DNA of 64,000 nt from Pachypanchax playfairii (Eukaryota; Chordata; Actinopteri; Cyprinodontiformes; Aplocheilidae). This document shows positions 10,321 to 21,963 of the stretch, piece by piece. The notes under the pieces are model-generated. The model worked only from the letters and a program-made list of their open reading frames with translations, was not told the DNA's origin and did no database searches. Within the stretch, counting starts at the first letter, position 1. The number at the start of each line of letters is the position of its first letter. The stretch lies in NCBI GenBank assembly GCA_006937955.1, contig SSNP01000024.1, positions 1,332,065-1,396,064 of the forward strand, in the 5' to 3' direction. The translations under genes were made by a program, and so were the position numbers.

Positions 10321-13300
10321 GAGTGAGGACATCAGTATGTTTATATCTTGTTTAAGTCCATGGAAATGACGTGTACTGTGCTATGTAACTGAAATACCTG
10401 CCTATCATAAAACTCTATTATTTCCACAAATGTTTATTCATATCTTGACCTCTATCATTTTTTAAATAACATTATCTATTTTATCTGCTGTTACTCATGG
10501 AACCATCATTAATATGGCCGCCTCTGTGAATCAAGTTCATTTTCAGCTCAGCAGTTTGCCATCCAGCTTCATTATGTATCATATACAAGATGCACAAATC
10601 TGTCAGCAGGCCTGGAATTATCGAGCCCAAACTCACAAACATGTGTTTAATATTTCTGTAACGGCTACATGGACAGACTCAGTCTAGTTAGGACGTTTGA
10701 AACGCAAACCAATGCTAAATAAGTCTAATTTGGCTCACAATATTTTAAAGTTTTCACTGTTTAATATTGCATTACAGGAAGTTATGGTGTGCCAAAACAA
10801 AAATACATTTCCAGGAAATTCTTTAACTACAAGAGAAAAAAAAGGGATGTTTTAATTCCAAGTTTGTGAGATGTTTGTGTAAACAGACACACACACAGAG
10901 ACAATGTTGTATTTGGAAAGGCAGATATGAAGTTAATCATGCTGACATATTATCATACACAGTTCCTGCAGAAGGGAAGGTTTTTACATAAAGAATGCAA
11001 AACAACGGTCGACAATAAAGACTCATGGGGAGATGTATATTTTATCTTGCTCTGACATTTACTTCAGACGGAGGTTCTTTTCTTTTTCTCTTCTCCATTT
11101 TATTGCTTTTCAAATGCATATTTGTTGAAGAATGCAAAGGGAAGGATTTCATATTTTGGAGCAGAACAAAGTTATCCATCTTCACTGTGTGACGGCTAAG
11201 TTTTCTTTTAGTTCCAAGGTGTGAGTCACTTTGAGTGTCCTGTGCAGACAGGGTGACACCTTGTACACGGCACGATCCCTGCAGCCATTTGTCAAAGAGT
11301 TACAGGCAACAACGTGCACACAATATTTCAATTCAGACAAAAATGTGTCAAGCAAAAGGAAAAAAACCTCCCCTGCATGATGAGTTGAGACAGTAATATA
11401 GATCACAGAGAGCGTTTCCATCTGAGGCTCTGCTGGGAATAAATCCACACTGACGTGCGAGTCATGCCGGACGCGTGTTATTTGACTTTAACCTGCATTA
11501 AAGAGACAAGCTCTCAGAGATCACAACATATGAACTCAGCTTGGTGTTTGTTGATTTGGACAGGCTGGTCTCCATAAAGCAGCATCAGCTTAAAGAGGAA
11601 TGATGAAAATTTGATGATGATGTCAAATAGAAGCTTTTGTTTTTTTTCTTGTGTTGAAGAAAAAGACTTGTTTCAGTGATCCCATCTCAGAACATTAATA
11701 ATAACCTGAGAAACACTATTATTGTGTCCACCTCTCTGTGGCGGCTGGTTCAGTTCCCCTCAACACACTAGAAACTGGTTTGTTGCTTTAACACCATCTC
11801 AGACTCCACTGTGACCCCTTTCAGCACATCAGCACTGAAAACATATTTTTAGGTTTTGTTCAGGAGCTTTTCCTTGGGGATTTACATTTTTCACGAGTGA
11901 GTAACACTGTGCAAATCCAAGCTTTTAGGGCTGGATCACTGATAACCGCAGACCTGAAGCACAAATGGACAAAAAATAAATAAAAAGGAAGAAGAAGGCA
12001 CTCGAAGGGTTTCATTATCAAACTGTGATAATGCAGTAAGGGGTTTATAGCTGCAGTAGAACATTCAAACACAGAGTGGGATGAGTAGTTATTAATTTTT
12101 TGTACTATTTTTGTCAAAAATTCCTGGGAAATTTAAACAGCTTCTAATTCCTGTTATAACTACAACTTGTTATCTTTTACAAAATCTGAGAAATGATGCT
12201 TGTAAATACAAATTTGACAGGTTAAAAAAGTAGTTGTGATTATGCTACTTATGTCTGCTGTTGATAGCTAATATGAATATTGCATTTGTTTGTTCCCTTT
12301 AGCATGTTTTTACATGACAAACAGAAGCATTAAACAGCCGTGGTCGTATTTATTTATTTATTTTCTGTGACCGAATAGGAAATCAGGTCAAATTATGGCT
12401 GGTTTGATTAAATCTGGATAATTTTTAAAATAAGGAAATATGCCTTGCAGAAAGATCTTATGTCTGAAATTAGGTTAAATGTGAAAAGCTGGAAAAATGT
12501 ATGAGGTCAGGTCCAGACTCTCATCTGCATTCTTTTCTCTCTCCTCCCTGAGTTTTTAGGAAGTGACCTTTATGAGCCCACAAACGTTATTCTATACACT
12601 CCAAACTTTAAAATCTATCTGTACTTAAACGCTAACATAACTAGATTCAATTGATTCATTACTAATTCTGAATTTTACTGAATTAAACTTCACATTTTGA
12701 ACACATCCACTTAAATTATAGGAATAACGTTCATATCTGATTTTATTGATTTTAAGCTAATTCTTCCTGTAGTTTTTGTAACTACATCGAAGCAACATTT
12801 TTTGTCCCAACAGCGTTATCACTGTGTAAATACCTCCACTTAAATAGAACTTTTGTGTTTTCTTCTGGTTTTGTTTTTACTCATTGATACATCACAGCTA
12901 ATTAACTGCAGATATAAGATTAAAGGAGATACCAAAGTGCTACACCTTTTGTTCTGAAATAACAGCTCCTTGTTTTAGAGTGACTTGTATTTTTTACTGT
13001 GATTTCAGCTCAAAAATGTGAGAAAGTTTGGTATTTTATATGGGATTAACTTTCAATGGCTGGCTCGGTCAGTCAGCTGTGGGCCATATGCTGCCTCATG
13101 TCAAACTTTCAGGGGCCTCTTAACATCAAAGGGGACAAACCAGTTTAAGCTACAAACATGAGTAAACATTGACATTTTGGCATTGCCATATTCAAAAAAT
13201 CAAGTCAACCCACCTGGCTGTTTGTAACTGTGCTTTGTCGGGTTAAAGTTATTTGATTAATTTCATTTATTTATAATTTAATTTTGCCTCTTTGTACACG

Positions 13301-15315
13301 TGCACGCTTTTCAATAAAGTTTGTAAAAAAACTGCTTTGGGAGTGGGTAAAAAACTGAGAAAGGTTTAGGATTGGTCAGTTAATGTCACGTGATCGTGCT
13401 GCACACATTCTTCCCTTTCTGAGGGTCTGGGAGGAGGTAGGTCTGAGCATCCAAATATTGGTGACAAAGCTCTAAATAATGTAGCTAAGGCTGGCCAGAA
13501 ATGTAGCTAGGTGCTTCTTTGAAAAAATGTCGCTAAGAAAGTCAGAAAAGTCGTTAGAAATAGCAACAAAGTCGCAAAGTTGGCAAGAGTGGATTTGTGT
13601 TGCTAGGAGATAAACAAGCTGGGTACGCGATGGTCCCGCTATTCTTGCCGCTGATTGGCTAGAAGTGATCTCAAATGATTAGCTATTTTTTGGGGGAAAG
13701 TCCCTCATTTTTTAGCCTCTGATTGTGATTGGCTAGAAAGCCTCTCCAACGACAAAGCATCATCGCAACATTTGCAAGGGCAATGTTTCAGCTGGTTTAT
13801 TTGTTTGGATCAATCCCCAACAGAAGTCATTTGTTTGATTTAGCTGTATTGGAGCAGGGTGCTAAAATCGACCACAACAACAGACACATTATTCTTCTCT
13901 GACATCAGCTGGTGAATAAGCTCCACCCTCGTGCATGTGTGTGTTTGCTTTGGGACATCAAATTACAGATTTAATACATTTCAAAAGTGCAATGTTTTTC
14001 ACTGTGTAATGAAAATATGATAACCTTTATACTGATATTAGCTATTATGATCATATAAAACATGTTTTCCTTCTTGGAAATGTAATTTGCCCTTTGCAAA
14101 AAGTAGTGTAGTTTATTTTATCAAGATACTTCAAACTAAATTGGAACATTTTTAAGTATTTTGAAGTATACTTAATGTATAGGTCATGTAATGTAAGTAC
14201 TAGTACACTAGCAGGATAGTACTAAAAAGTACTTGTAGTTCACATTTTAGATTTTGCACTGCAGCATCTCCTTGTGCCTTGCGAAGGATTGGTGGACAAA
14301 ATATAAAATGACTGTCGATAAAACTCTTTCATCAGTGACTTTAATGTGATCTTTTTCATTGCAGACATGAATGTTCTCTTCTTTTGCTGCTTGTTGTTTT
14401 TTATATTGTTGCTTGTTATGGCTGTTTGACTTTAATCTGTCTTTAATAGTAATTTGATTTTACAAAGTCCATCTAAACTTTTTGTGCGAGTATAAACAGA
14501 TTTATTTGAATGGAACAAGAAAACATCTGGTATCTGCAACTAAATCAGAGATGGTGCAGATTCTCATAATAGATAGGAAAAAGATCATTCTTCATTAATG
14601 TGTAGGGTGTGGCATGAAATATAAATTTAGGTTCTCGAGTGGATGATTAAAAATAAAAAGCCTATAATAAATAAGGCCTAATTTATTCAGTAATGCATTT
14701 GCACATTTGCCTTCCTCCCTGTGACTCAACGCCTCGTAAATCTGAACCAGCAGGTGATTAATCTACACGCATGCGAGTAAAAGCAAAAGTAATTAATGCT
14801 CAAACCACTAAGTCCCCAGTATTCAACACGCAGGCTTGGAAGCCACTCACAAACAAAGGCCTTATTAGGAGCAACGCACAGGAACTGCGTGAAACACCAT
14901 GTGTGTTGAAATAATTTATACAGCTTTCAAATATTAATGAATATTAATGAATGAACCGTCAGTCTCAGGTTCGAGGACAGAGAGGTGAGAGATCAAGTTA
15001 CTGCTTGAGAAAAGTAAAAACTATGTTAAAGTAGATCTGAATTGTTTTATCCTGGTCGTGACCTTGCCTCGTGACATTTGACCCTGCTGGATGGGGGTGT
15101 TACTCTGTACTTTCCTCACAATATGGCCACTAAAACTCTTCATCCTGTTTCAGCCCTTGTCTCCAGCACTCAGAGCTACCCTCACACGCTTTGATTCAAT
15201 TTTTATGACTCTTAGATGAGCAAAGACACTCATGAATGTATTTTCACTCTAAAATTATAATAAAGGTACAATATGGAATATTTTCAGAAAAAGCAATATT
15301 TTTAACATGATAATG
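10321..15315. other. Non-coding AT-rich DNA
   Basis: No gene was recognised over 5 kb. Short frames (11182-11448, 11860-12117) are unrecognised. The 13330-13760 part has a run of 'GTCGCTAAG / GTCGCAAAG / TAGCAACAAAG' phrases and may be an old dispersed repeat, but I found no paired ends. The 14700-14960 part holds several ATTAAT/TAATTA homeodomain-type cores and a duplicated ATATTAATGA (about 14931-14953); conservation is untested. Confidence 0.45.
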
Positions 15316-15823
15316 GTGCGTTCCAGTCGTCCTCGGAATTCTGAGATAAATTAGCCGGAAATGATGCAATGAACTCTTTTTTCCAAGCTGCGAGCTTGGG
15401 GGTTTCAGAAGACCCAGAGATCCCACATTTAAAGATGGCTGCATTCAGTACTAACAGTAGGACTTGTCATCTTTATTTTTTTCTCCTTTATATGTTCTGT
15501 TTTCATTCTGTTTGCTATGTCAGTAGCACCGAGTCAAATGTGTTGTTGTTACTGATAATTATGTTGTTGCAAAGCTGAAAATAAATATGAAAACTTGTGA
15601 ACTTTGCTGCCAAAATTGACTGGTGTTTATGGTTTTACTGTAGGTTCAAAAAATTTTTGGCAATAAGTTATTTGTACTGAGAGCAACAACGCGCAGGTTT
15701 GCTGGTGGCATCCATTTTTTCCAAGTCTTTTTTTTTCCCCGAGTGGTCGCTGGAATGCAAAGCGAGCTCCTTACATCATTTCTGTGTCGGAAATTCAGAA
15801 TTCCGAGGACGACTGGAACGCAC
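15316..15823. mobile_element. MITE with perfect 29-bp terminal inverted repeats
   Basis: The first 29 bases (15316-15344, starting GTGCGTTCCAGTCGTCC) are repeated exactly in inverted form at 15795-15823. The element is 508 bp and carries no transposase. Immediately outside both ends the flanks share ATAATG (15310-15315 and 15825-15830), with one extra base on the right, so the target duplication is about 6-7 bp or slightly decayed. The perfect termini suggest recent insertion or strong conservation. The superfamily is not assigned. A 69-codon frame inside (15369-15578) is not a known protein. Confidence 0.85.
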
Positions 15824-17700
15824 TATAATGCCTCCACGGGGTGTTTAGAGAACGAACGAAAATACACTATTTCCTTTAAAAATTTAATTTTAAGTAAAAT
15901 ATAATAAAATATTTATTCTGACGGGCACAATGTTGGCATTTTTTTTACATCTACCAGCCAATAGTTGGCAGAGTAGCGGGCACCATTCTGGGTTACCTAA
16001 TACCCAGGCTGGTGCTGGGGAGTCTGCAGGTCAAGCAGCTCGAAGTCTCGGGTATATGTGGTATTTATATACCTTATTAGCTTGCCATAAGGGATTCTTT
16101 GATATAAGTTCCTGCAGCACTTACAGAGAAACCTTTTTCTAAGAACTGCTGTTATGTGTCCTTGTGATCCTAAACACATCTACAATTTAAGTTCGTATTT
16201 CAGTAAATGTGTATTATGTGCAGTTAAATTACAAACTCATTTGCATAAAAACAACCAATTATCTTCAACATTAAAACTCCCAGTTTAACATTATTTCTTT
16301 TTTTATCTAAAACAATTTTACTGGGATTTTCATGTCTAACAGGACATTTCTTGAAAATAATAAAAAGGATGAATTATGAATTTTAATGATAGAAGTGATC
16401 AGAAGGGTAGATTTCTGTGTAACGTTATCTGCATAAATATCTTCAGCCTTCGATTCTGTTCCATTCAGGTTTCAGACATTTTTCAAGCAGACAAAGATTT
16501 GAAATACATCCGTGAGACTGAAGCAGGGGGGATTTCAGAGCTTATCAACAACAGATGGTGTAATTCTGGGCATGTTTCTAGGAAGGAGTGTCATGATCTG
16601 TTGTTTCTGTTTCTTGTTTTGTTAAAGTTCAACTCAGTTCCACTTTTCCCTTTTTAGTTTTATCTGCAAATCGGTTCACCCTGAGACCTTAAGTTAACTT
16701 CACTTCCTGTTTTATTTGAAAACGCGTGCACACTTCAGCATTCAGTTGCATTAACTTTGTTCTAGTCTCACACCTGCTCTGCATATGTAATCACAGCCAC
16801 TACAGCCTCAGTGTTGCTCATGTCAGATCCTTGTTGATGTTTCCTTTGGATGTTTTCTGGTTTCTGTTCCTGTGAAGTTGCTTATCAAAACTTCAGCTTT
16901 GTGTTTGTGGAACACCTGCATGTAGATAAAGTTTCTCTCCATCCCGACTGAGTTTGTATCTCGGGGCTGCAGGTATTTAACCGTTTGCTCTGAGTTTCTG
17001 TCTTTATAATCCTCTAAGAGAGTTCACATCTCTTATTTTAGAAGCTCTAATATCAGTCGCTCTACTCTGCTGCTGACGCTGCATGTTATTACTGGGCGTT
17101 TCAGCAGGAGCGCGGGATCTGCTGCAAATGAAACACCTGATATTTTTCAGGGTAAAAGTCAGATTTCAGTTTAAGTTTCGTTCTTCTTCTGTTTGTGCAG
17201 CATTGATGTTAAAATCAGGAAGATCCTTCAGCAGAAAACTTCAGCAGTGACAAAAGGTAAGAATTGAAAACTGTCTTTCTGTAAATGAACAGCAGAATCT
17301 TCTCATCAGGTGAAACTAAAACACTGTATTGAAGATGGAATGATATCTTGTTTACATACTGCCGTGTTGTGTTTTTGGACTCAGACTGAGAGTCTCGCCC
17401 ACTCACTCAGACATAATCCTGTTTTTCGAGCTTCCAAATTAATTACAGCTAAACGTATGAATTAAATCAATGTCTGAACATACAGCAGCGATGTAAGAAT
17501 CGTGTGACTCAACAGAAGGTAACAGCTGGAAAGAAAAAAATCTGAGGTGTCACTTTATGTTTCAGTCAGGAAAATGTCCAATTGGTTGACATGGAGAAGG
17601 GGGCGGGATTTAAAATGGATATACAGCAACACCTCTAGGCAGCAGCTCGTTTTGTTTCGATTCCTATGTTACCGTAGCCGTTTGTTGGTATTTTCTAAAT
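15824..17700. other. Non-coding DNA with a candidate short exon
   Basis: No gene was recognised with confidence. A splice-flanked 56-bp segment at 17201-17256 is listed separately. The 17560-17680 stretch (GGAGAAGGGGGCGGGATTTA, then CAGCAACACCTCTAGGCAGC) resembles a phrase seen in other fish repeats, without clear ends. Confidence 0.4.
17201..17256 (+). other. Candidate 56-bp exon (splice sites only)
   Basis: A pyrimidine-rich tract and acceptor (TTCTTCTTCTGTTTGTGCAG, ending 17200) are followed by 56 bases and a good donor (AAAAG then GTAAGAAT at 17257). The segment contains an ATG, but that frame meets a stop inside it, so a leader (5' UTR) exon would be the likeliest reading. A GAAACTAAAAC string at about 17311 loosely resembles an interferon-response element. 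There is no supporting partner exon that I can prove, and random AT-rich DNA often produces such pairs. Confidence 0.2.
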
Positions 17701-18105
17701 CACAATAGTAGGGCTGGGTATCACTCCTAATTTCCTGAATCGATTCGATTCGATTCACAAGAGCAAAAATTGATTCGATTTCGATTAATTTCGATTCGAT
17801 TCAATATCGATTATTTTTTTCAGATATTTCTGTCACATTAGCATTTCTTGAATATCAGACATTCGTAGATGGCAATTTTTATGAAATGCTGAAGCAGCCT
17901 TTCAACAGTGCGTATTTTATATACATTTAATATTCATGTTTTCATTAAAAATATCCAGAAGCAGTGGCATGTGGCATAACTGTAACAAAAGGAAATGTAT
18001 ATTTTAAAAAATCGATTTAGTGCTTTATGAATCGATTATAGATTTTTTATTCTTAAATCGATTTAAATCGATTAATCGATTTTTAAACCCAGCCCTACAC
18101 AATAG
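17701..18105. mobile_element. hAT-type MITE with perfect 8-bp target duplication
   Basis: The element (17709-18097, 389 bp) starts TAGGGCTGGGTAT and ends AACCCAGCCCTA, so its TIR is TAGGGCTGGGT. It is flanked by identical CACAATAG copies (17701-17708 and 18098-18105). An 8-bp duplication and a YAGGG-type terminus fit the hAT superfamily. Just inside both ends are dense ATCGATT/CGATTCGATT repeats, which are likely subterminal transposase-binding arrays. There is no coding capacity, so it would have depended on a transposase in trans. Confidence 0.92.
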
Positions 18106-18364
18106 TGTGTTGTTTAATTTGCTCAGAGTTTTTGTCCTCTTCACGTTCAGTTTTAGACTTAAAAGACTACAAAACACTGAGTAGTGTTCTCTCCAATTCA
18201 GTTAAACACTAAATAATAAACAAATAAAGTAACAATAAACTTTTGATACAGAAGGAAAGAATTGAGATTGTCCTTTATCGAAATTTCTTTGATGTAAAGT
18301 TATAAAAGTAAGACTCCATTTAAAAAGCTAATTAAAGACTGTAATGATTTAATCTAACATATAT

Positions 18365-18370
18365 TTTATT
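18365..18370 (-). terminator. AATAAA polyadenylation signal (candidate)
   Basis: A canonical AATAAA hexamer on the minus strand lies about 75 bp downstream of the candidate terminal exon at 18445-18574. Such hexamers are common in AT-rich DNA, so it counts only together with that exon. Confidence 0.2.
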
Positions 18371-18444
18371 CAAAAAGCAGTAACATACAAACACATGATA
18401 AAACAGACATTTATATTTTTTGGGGAACAGTTTGCAGGACTGGA

Positions 18445-18574
18445 CTACAGTATCGTCTCAAAGCCGTCCTGCTTCTCAGAGCTCAGCTGCTTCAGACAGT
18501 AAAGCCACACATGAGTCTGAGCCACCGTCCAGACCCTGACAGAGTCTGCTGAGAGCCGGAAGATCCTGGGGGAT
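18445..18574 (-). other. Candidate 3'-terminal exon with polyadenylation signal
   Basis: On the minus strand an acceptor (CTCCCTGCAG, AG at 18576-18575) precedes a GC-richer 130-bp block. The block is open in one frame to a TAG at 18447-18445, or in another frame to a TGA at 18478-18476. An AATAAA signal follows at 18370-18365. The first frame includes the peptide phrase VRVWTVAQTHVWLYCLKQL, which I do not recognise. The contrast with the AT-rich neighbours and the downstream signal suggest a last exon, but no upstream exon was identified. It may be chance or a pseudogene remnant. Confidence 0.22.
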
Positions 18575-20733
18575 CTGCAGGGAGATTTATCTAGAACTGA
18601 AGTTCAGATTCTTCTGATCCACCAGTTTCCAATATGTGACGGATGTAAAGTCTTTTTCTAGCCAAACTCTTAAAAGCACAGACACACACAGATGCTAGTT
18701 TATTAGCATGAGAAGTTGGTGGGCTTTTCTTTATTCACAGACTGAGACAAAAATCAATTTTGTTGTATACTGATTGTAAAAATTTTGCACGGGAAGAAAG
18801 AGCTCTCATGGGATGTGATTTTTTTTGTCAGGACTTTAATCAGTTGAGACTTTTATTTGGCTCCTGGAAACATGTCCTGAGTTTCTGAGTCGTGATGAAT
18901 AGTGGTGGTGAAGGTTTATTGTTACAGCAAGTGATGTGTTGGTCTCTTTCTTATGATGTAGGACTTTCTTTAGTAGAAAAATGACACTGAAATGCAACTT
19001 TGTCATAAAACATAAGTGGAACGCACTGATACTAAAATAAAAGAATAAATACAGCATGTTCATTTAAAAGTTGTGTGGTCCAGGATGTTATAAGGACTGG
19101 AAATGTGTTAGTAAATGCTTCGTGGATTCGGATTTGTCCATGTCCCGTGGCTACAAATCAGGACCAAATCATATTTGGTTTTCAATAATCATTTCCTAAA
19201 CCTACTTTTACCATAATATTTCTACAAGGATTCTTCATGGTTGCAGAAGGTTGAACGCAGCAAATGAGCTAAAATTCCAAATAAGCTTGATCTTGTCAGT
19301 TACAGTAGAAAAATGACATTAAGGAAATCAGGCTGTAAAAATGAATCTGAACAGCATTCATTTGTAATTACTAAGACTTAGATTTTATGTGTGTTTGTAA
19401 GAGTGTGTTGGCATTGCTTTGGCACATACACGATCACAGAAATGTTGAAATCTTCTCTGAAGCATGGCGTTGCAGTGTTGTATTCTACCAGACATATCTG
19501 TGGACATTTGCATGCTGGATGTCTGTCCATCTGCACCATTCCTCCAAAAAGACCAGATGACTCAGTCGGGCGTCTGTCTGCATGTCTGACATGATGTGAG
19601 GCCTCAGATTTAACTGGCCTGGTGGGTGGTCACATCCCAGCATGGCAGAACAGCAGGCCATGGCATCTTTTCCCCTTCGAGCCCCTCCGCTCCTTCCTCT
19701 TGGTTTTACAGCGTTTTCAGCCAACTGTCAAGTGGATTAACAGAGAAAAGGGGAATTAACAAGTATTACACATATGATGAAATGCTTCCAGCTTGGTATT
19801 CAGATCTTTCTTTGCATGATACCCAGAATTTATAAAGATTTGTTTTCGTAGAACTGGACTGGAGTAAAGTCTTTACTCTTTAATCATTGTACAATGAATC
19901 TTTCCTGGGAAAAAGAAGTACCGCTACTGGAAACCAGCACCTCAATGGCTAACTTAAGCTGTTTACCTCTGTTTGTACTGGACTCATTAGAACTAGCATT
20001 GCATGATATATGGAAAAAAATTCTATCATTGCAATATTAATATGTGCAGTGTCAACACTTGCTAAAGACTGCAGAAAATGAAGGGCTGTTATCTTTCAAG
20101 TTGAATGGGCTCTTATTGTTAGCAATGCTTACAGCAGCTTTAGATGAACATCATTCTTAAAACGCAGCAGGTGTTTTGAGCACTATGATAAAAGCACAAT
20201 CGTCCTAGCAAAATTTAACAACTACAGGCCTTCAGGAAATCATATCGTCTGTCAGCTTTCATGCCAAAGTTTTAAACTGAGATAAGCTCTTGTTTGGTAA
20301 TAATGGTAATTTTGATCGTCTTAAAAACAACATAAAGATCTCACATAGTTCCACCAGATTTACAAAGATCTGATGCTCTCAGTGGGGGTTGGGAATTACC
20401 CCGGTACCTCAATGTGAAGCTGTAGCTCAGTATCTTTAACAGTATGGTCGATTAGCTGTGGCAGCCATCTTGATTGGAAAAACACCAAAAGTGAATTCCT
20501 TGTGTAATCTGAGAGTGTCATTAAAATCCATCTAGTTTTGGATATTTGGTTAACAAACAGACAGAGAGGGTTGGTCCCAACAGTTATTGGTAAACCTTTA
20601 AAGAGAAAGATTATTCCAATCTGTTAGTGCTTAGATTATGTTGGGTGACTCTTGGTTTCCTCCTCACCAAAATTTAGCTCAGTATCTGTGAAACTTGAGT
20701 TACAGAGATTTTTGTGTTTGCTGAGGTCAAATA

Positions 20734-21963
20734 TGTCCCTTTTCCACTAGGGTCAGCACAGAATGGGTTGGGTCAGTGTGGTCTAGAACGGGATGGTTGT
20801 GTTTCTATTAACAACTTGGGAATGGGGACTTAGTTAAGGGCATGGGCGTGATCAGTTTAGCAAGTTGCGCGAAAGGTTTGTGATGTCATTTGTAGTAGTA
20901 AAGAGTAGTAAACAAACAGGGACGTGTGCATTGAGAGCAGGAAACAACAATGGAGGACTTTGAAGTATTTTTGTACTTTGGCAGATTCTTCAGCACTGAC
21001 ATCTTGATTGAAGTAACAAGTAATAATGCACCATTGTTGCTGACTGTTTGAGGCTTATCACATGTCATTCTGTGACATCACTTCACATGCACACCGCCAG
21101 GCTAATCAGTGGCTACCACTACGTAGGTAGGCGTGCGACTGACATCACTTTACTGGACCAATCAGTCCATAGGTGGGTGTGTTGGGTTGCTTCAGCACAT
21201 TTATGCCGCTTTTCCACTGACAGAACACGGTGCGGCTCGGTTCACTTTAGCCCCCTGCGGACCCTTTTCCACCGCCTTTCTCGGGTCTTAACCGCGTCAT
21301 TCCGTGCCAACCCGGCCTCTTTTTTCAGACCACCTCCTAGGTGGTCCGAAGCGGCCCAAAGCGGGCCCACCTGTCTACTGATTGGTCCAGTAAACTGCTA
21401 CCAGTGACACGACTACTACGTAGTGGTAGCCCCTGATTGGTCCGGCTGTGTGTGGTGTTCACGTGATGTGATATAGAAGCGCTCCCGCAAAGGCTTTAAA
21501 ATAAACTCCCAGCAACCATACAAATATTTTATTTTAAAATACAATTGACTTTGGATAATGGCGACTTCCTCCACAAGAACCAAAAATCAAACCAACCAAA
21601 ATGAACCACAGACAGAGTGCAAAGTACAAAAACACACGTATATCCGCCATTGTTGTTGTTTCACGCGCTGTGACGTCGCGGACAAAGACTTTTGCGCGCC
21701 ACTTTTCATAGCCAGGTGGGCATGCCCATATCCCCACTTACGTCCGCTTTATGTTTCCACCACCTCAAGCAAGTTGATCCGCGCTGTACTGTACCGCTCT
21801 CAAGCGCGCCGTGCCGATTTGTCGGTGGAAAAGGGGCATTAGGGCCAAGACAGAGGTAGTCCAAAAAAGGGTCGGGTTGGCCCAGACTAAGGTAATGGAA
21901 ACTTGCTAGTACGTGTCTAAATCTACCTGTTCCAAACCATGCTGACCCTAGTGGAAAAGGGGT
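20734..21963. mobile_element. Harbinger-like MITE, interrupted by a related MITE
   Basis: The left end TGTCCCTTTTCCACTAGGG and the right end CCCTAGTGGAAAAGGGGTA are inverted copies over about 28 bp, continuing into GTCAGCA. The interior resembles the reverse complement of the element at 30193-30775: both contain the GGGACGTGTGCATT/AATGTGCACGTCCC block and TACTACTCTT-like sequence. A second element with its own ends sits inside (21204-21838). A clean 3-bp target duplication was not found for the outer copy. No transposase is present, and short frames inside are incidental. Confidence 0.8.
21201..21841. mobile_element. Nested PIF/Harbinger-like MITE with TTA target duplication
   Basis: The element (21204-21838, 635 bp) starts TGCCGCTTTTCCACTGACA and ends with the inverted counterpart TGTCGGTGGAAAAGGGGCA. 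It is flanked by TTA on both sides (21201-21203 and 21839-21841), the TWA-type target expected for PIF/Harbinger. It is GC-richer than its surroundings and shares short blocks with the host MITE (ACTACGTAG-type sequence, ATTGGTCCAGTAAA). It interrupts the older MITE, so it is the later insertion. It has no transposase frame. Confidence 0.85.

Larger units (their letters stand above)
18106..20733. other. Mostly non-coding DNA; candidate terminal exon and an old repeat
   Basis: A GC-richer island at 18440-18580 is listed separately. The 20370-20590 part (TTGGGAATTACCCCGGTACC, then GTAGCTCAGTATCTTTAAC, then GCAGCCATCTTGATTGG) reads like a dispersed fish repeat. Parts of it recur at 20670-20700 and 21966-21985, around the MITE inserted at 20734. 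Frames at 19391-19835 on both strands are unrecognised. Confidence 0.35.

Noticed and set aside
13330..13760. GTCGCTAAG/GTCGCAAAG-rich stretch as a named transposon
   Set aside because: It resembles a dispersed repeat, but no termini, duplications or second copy were found in the window.
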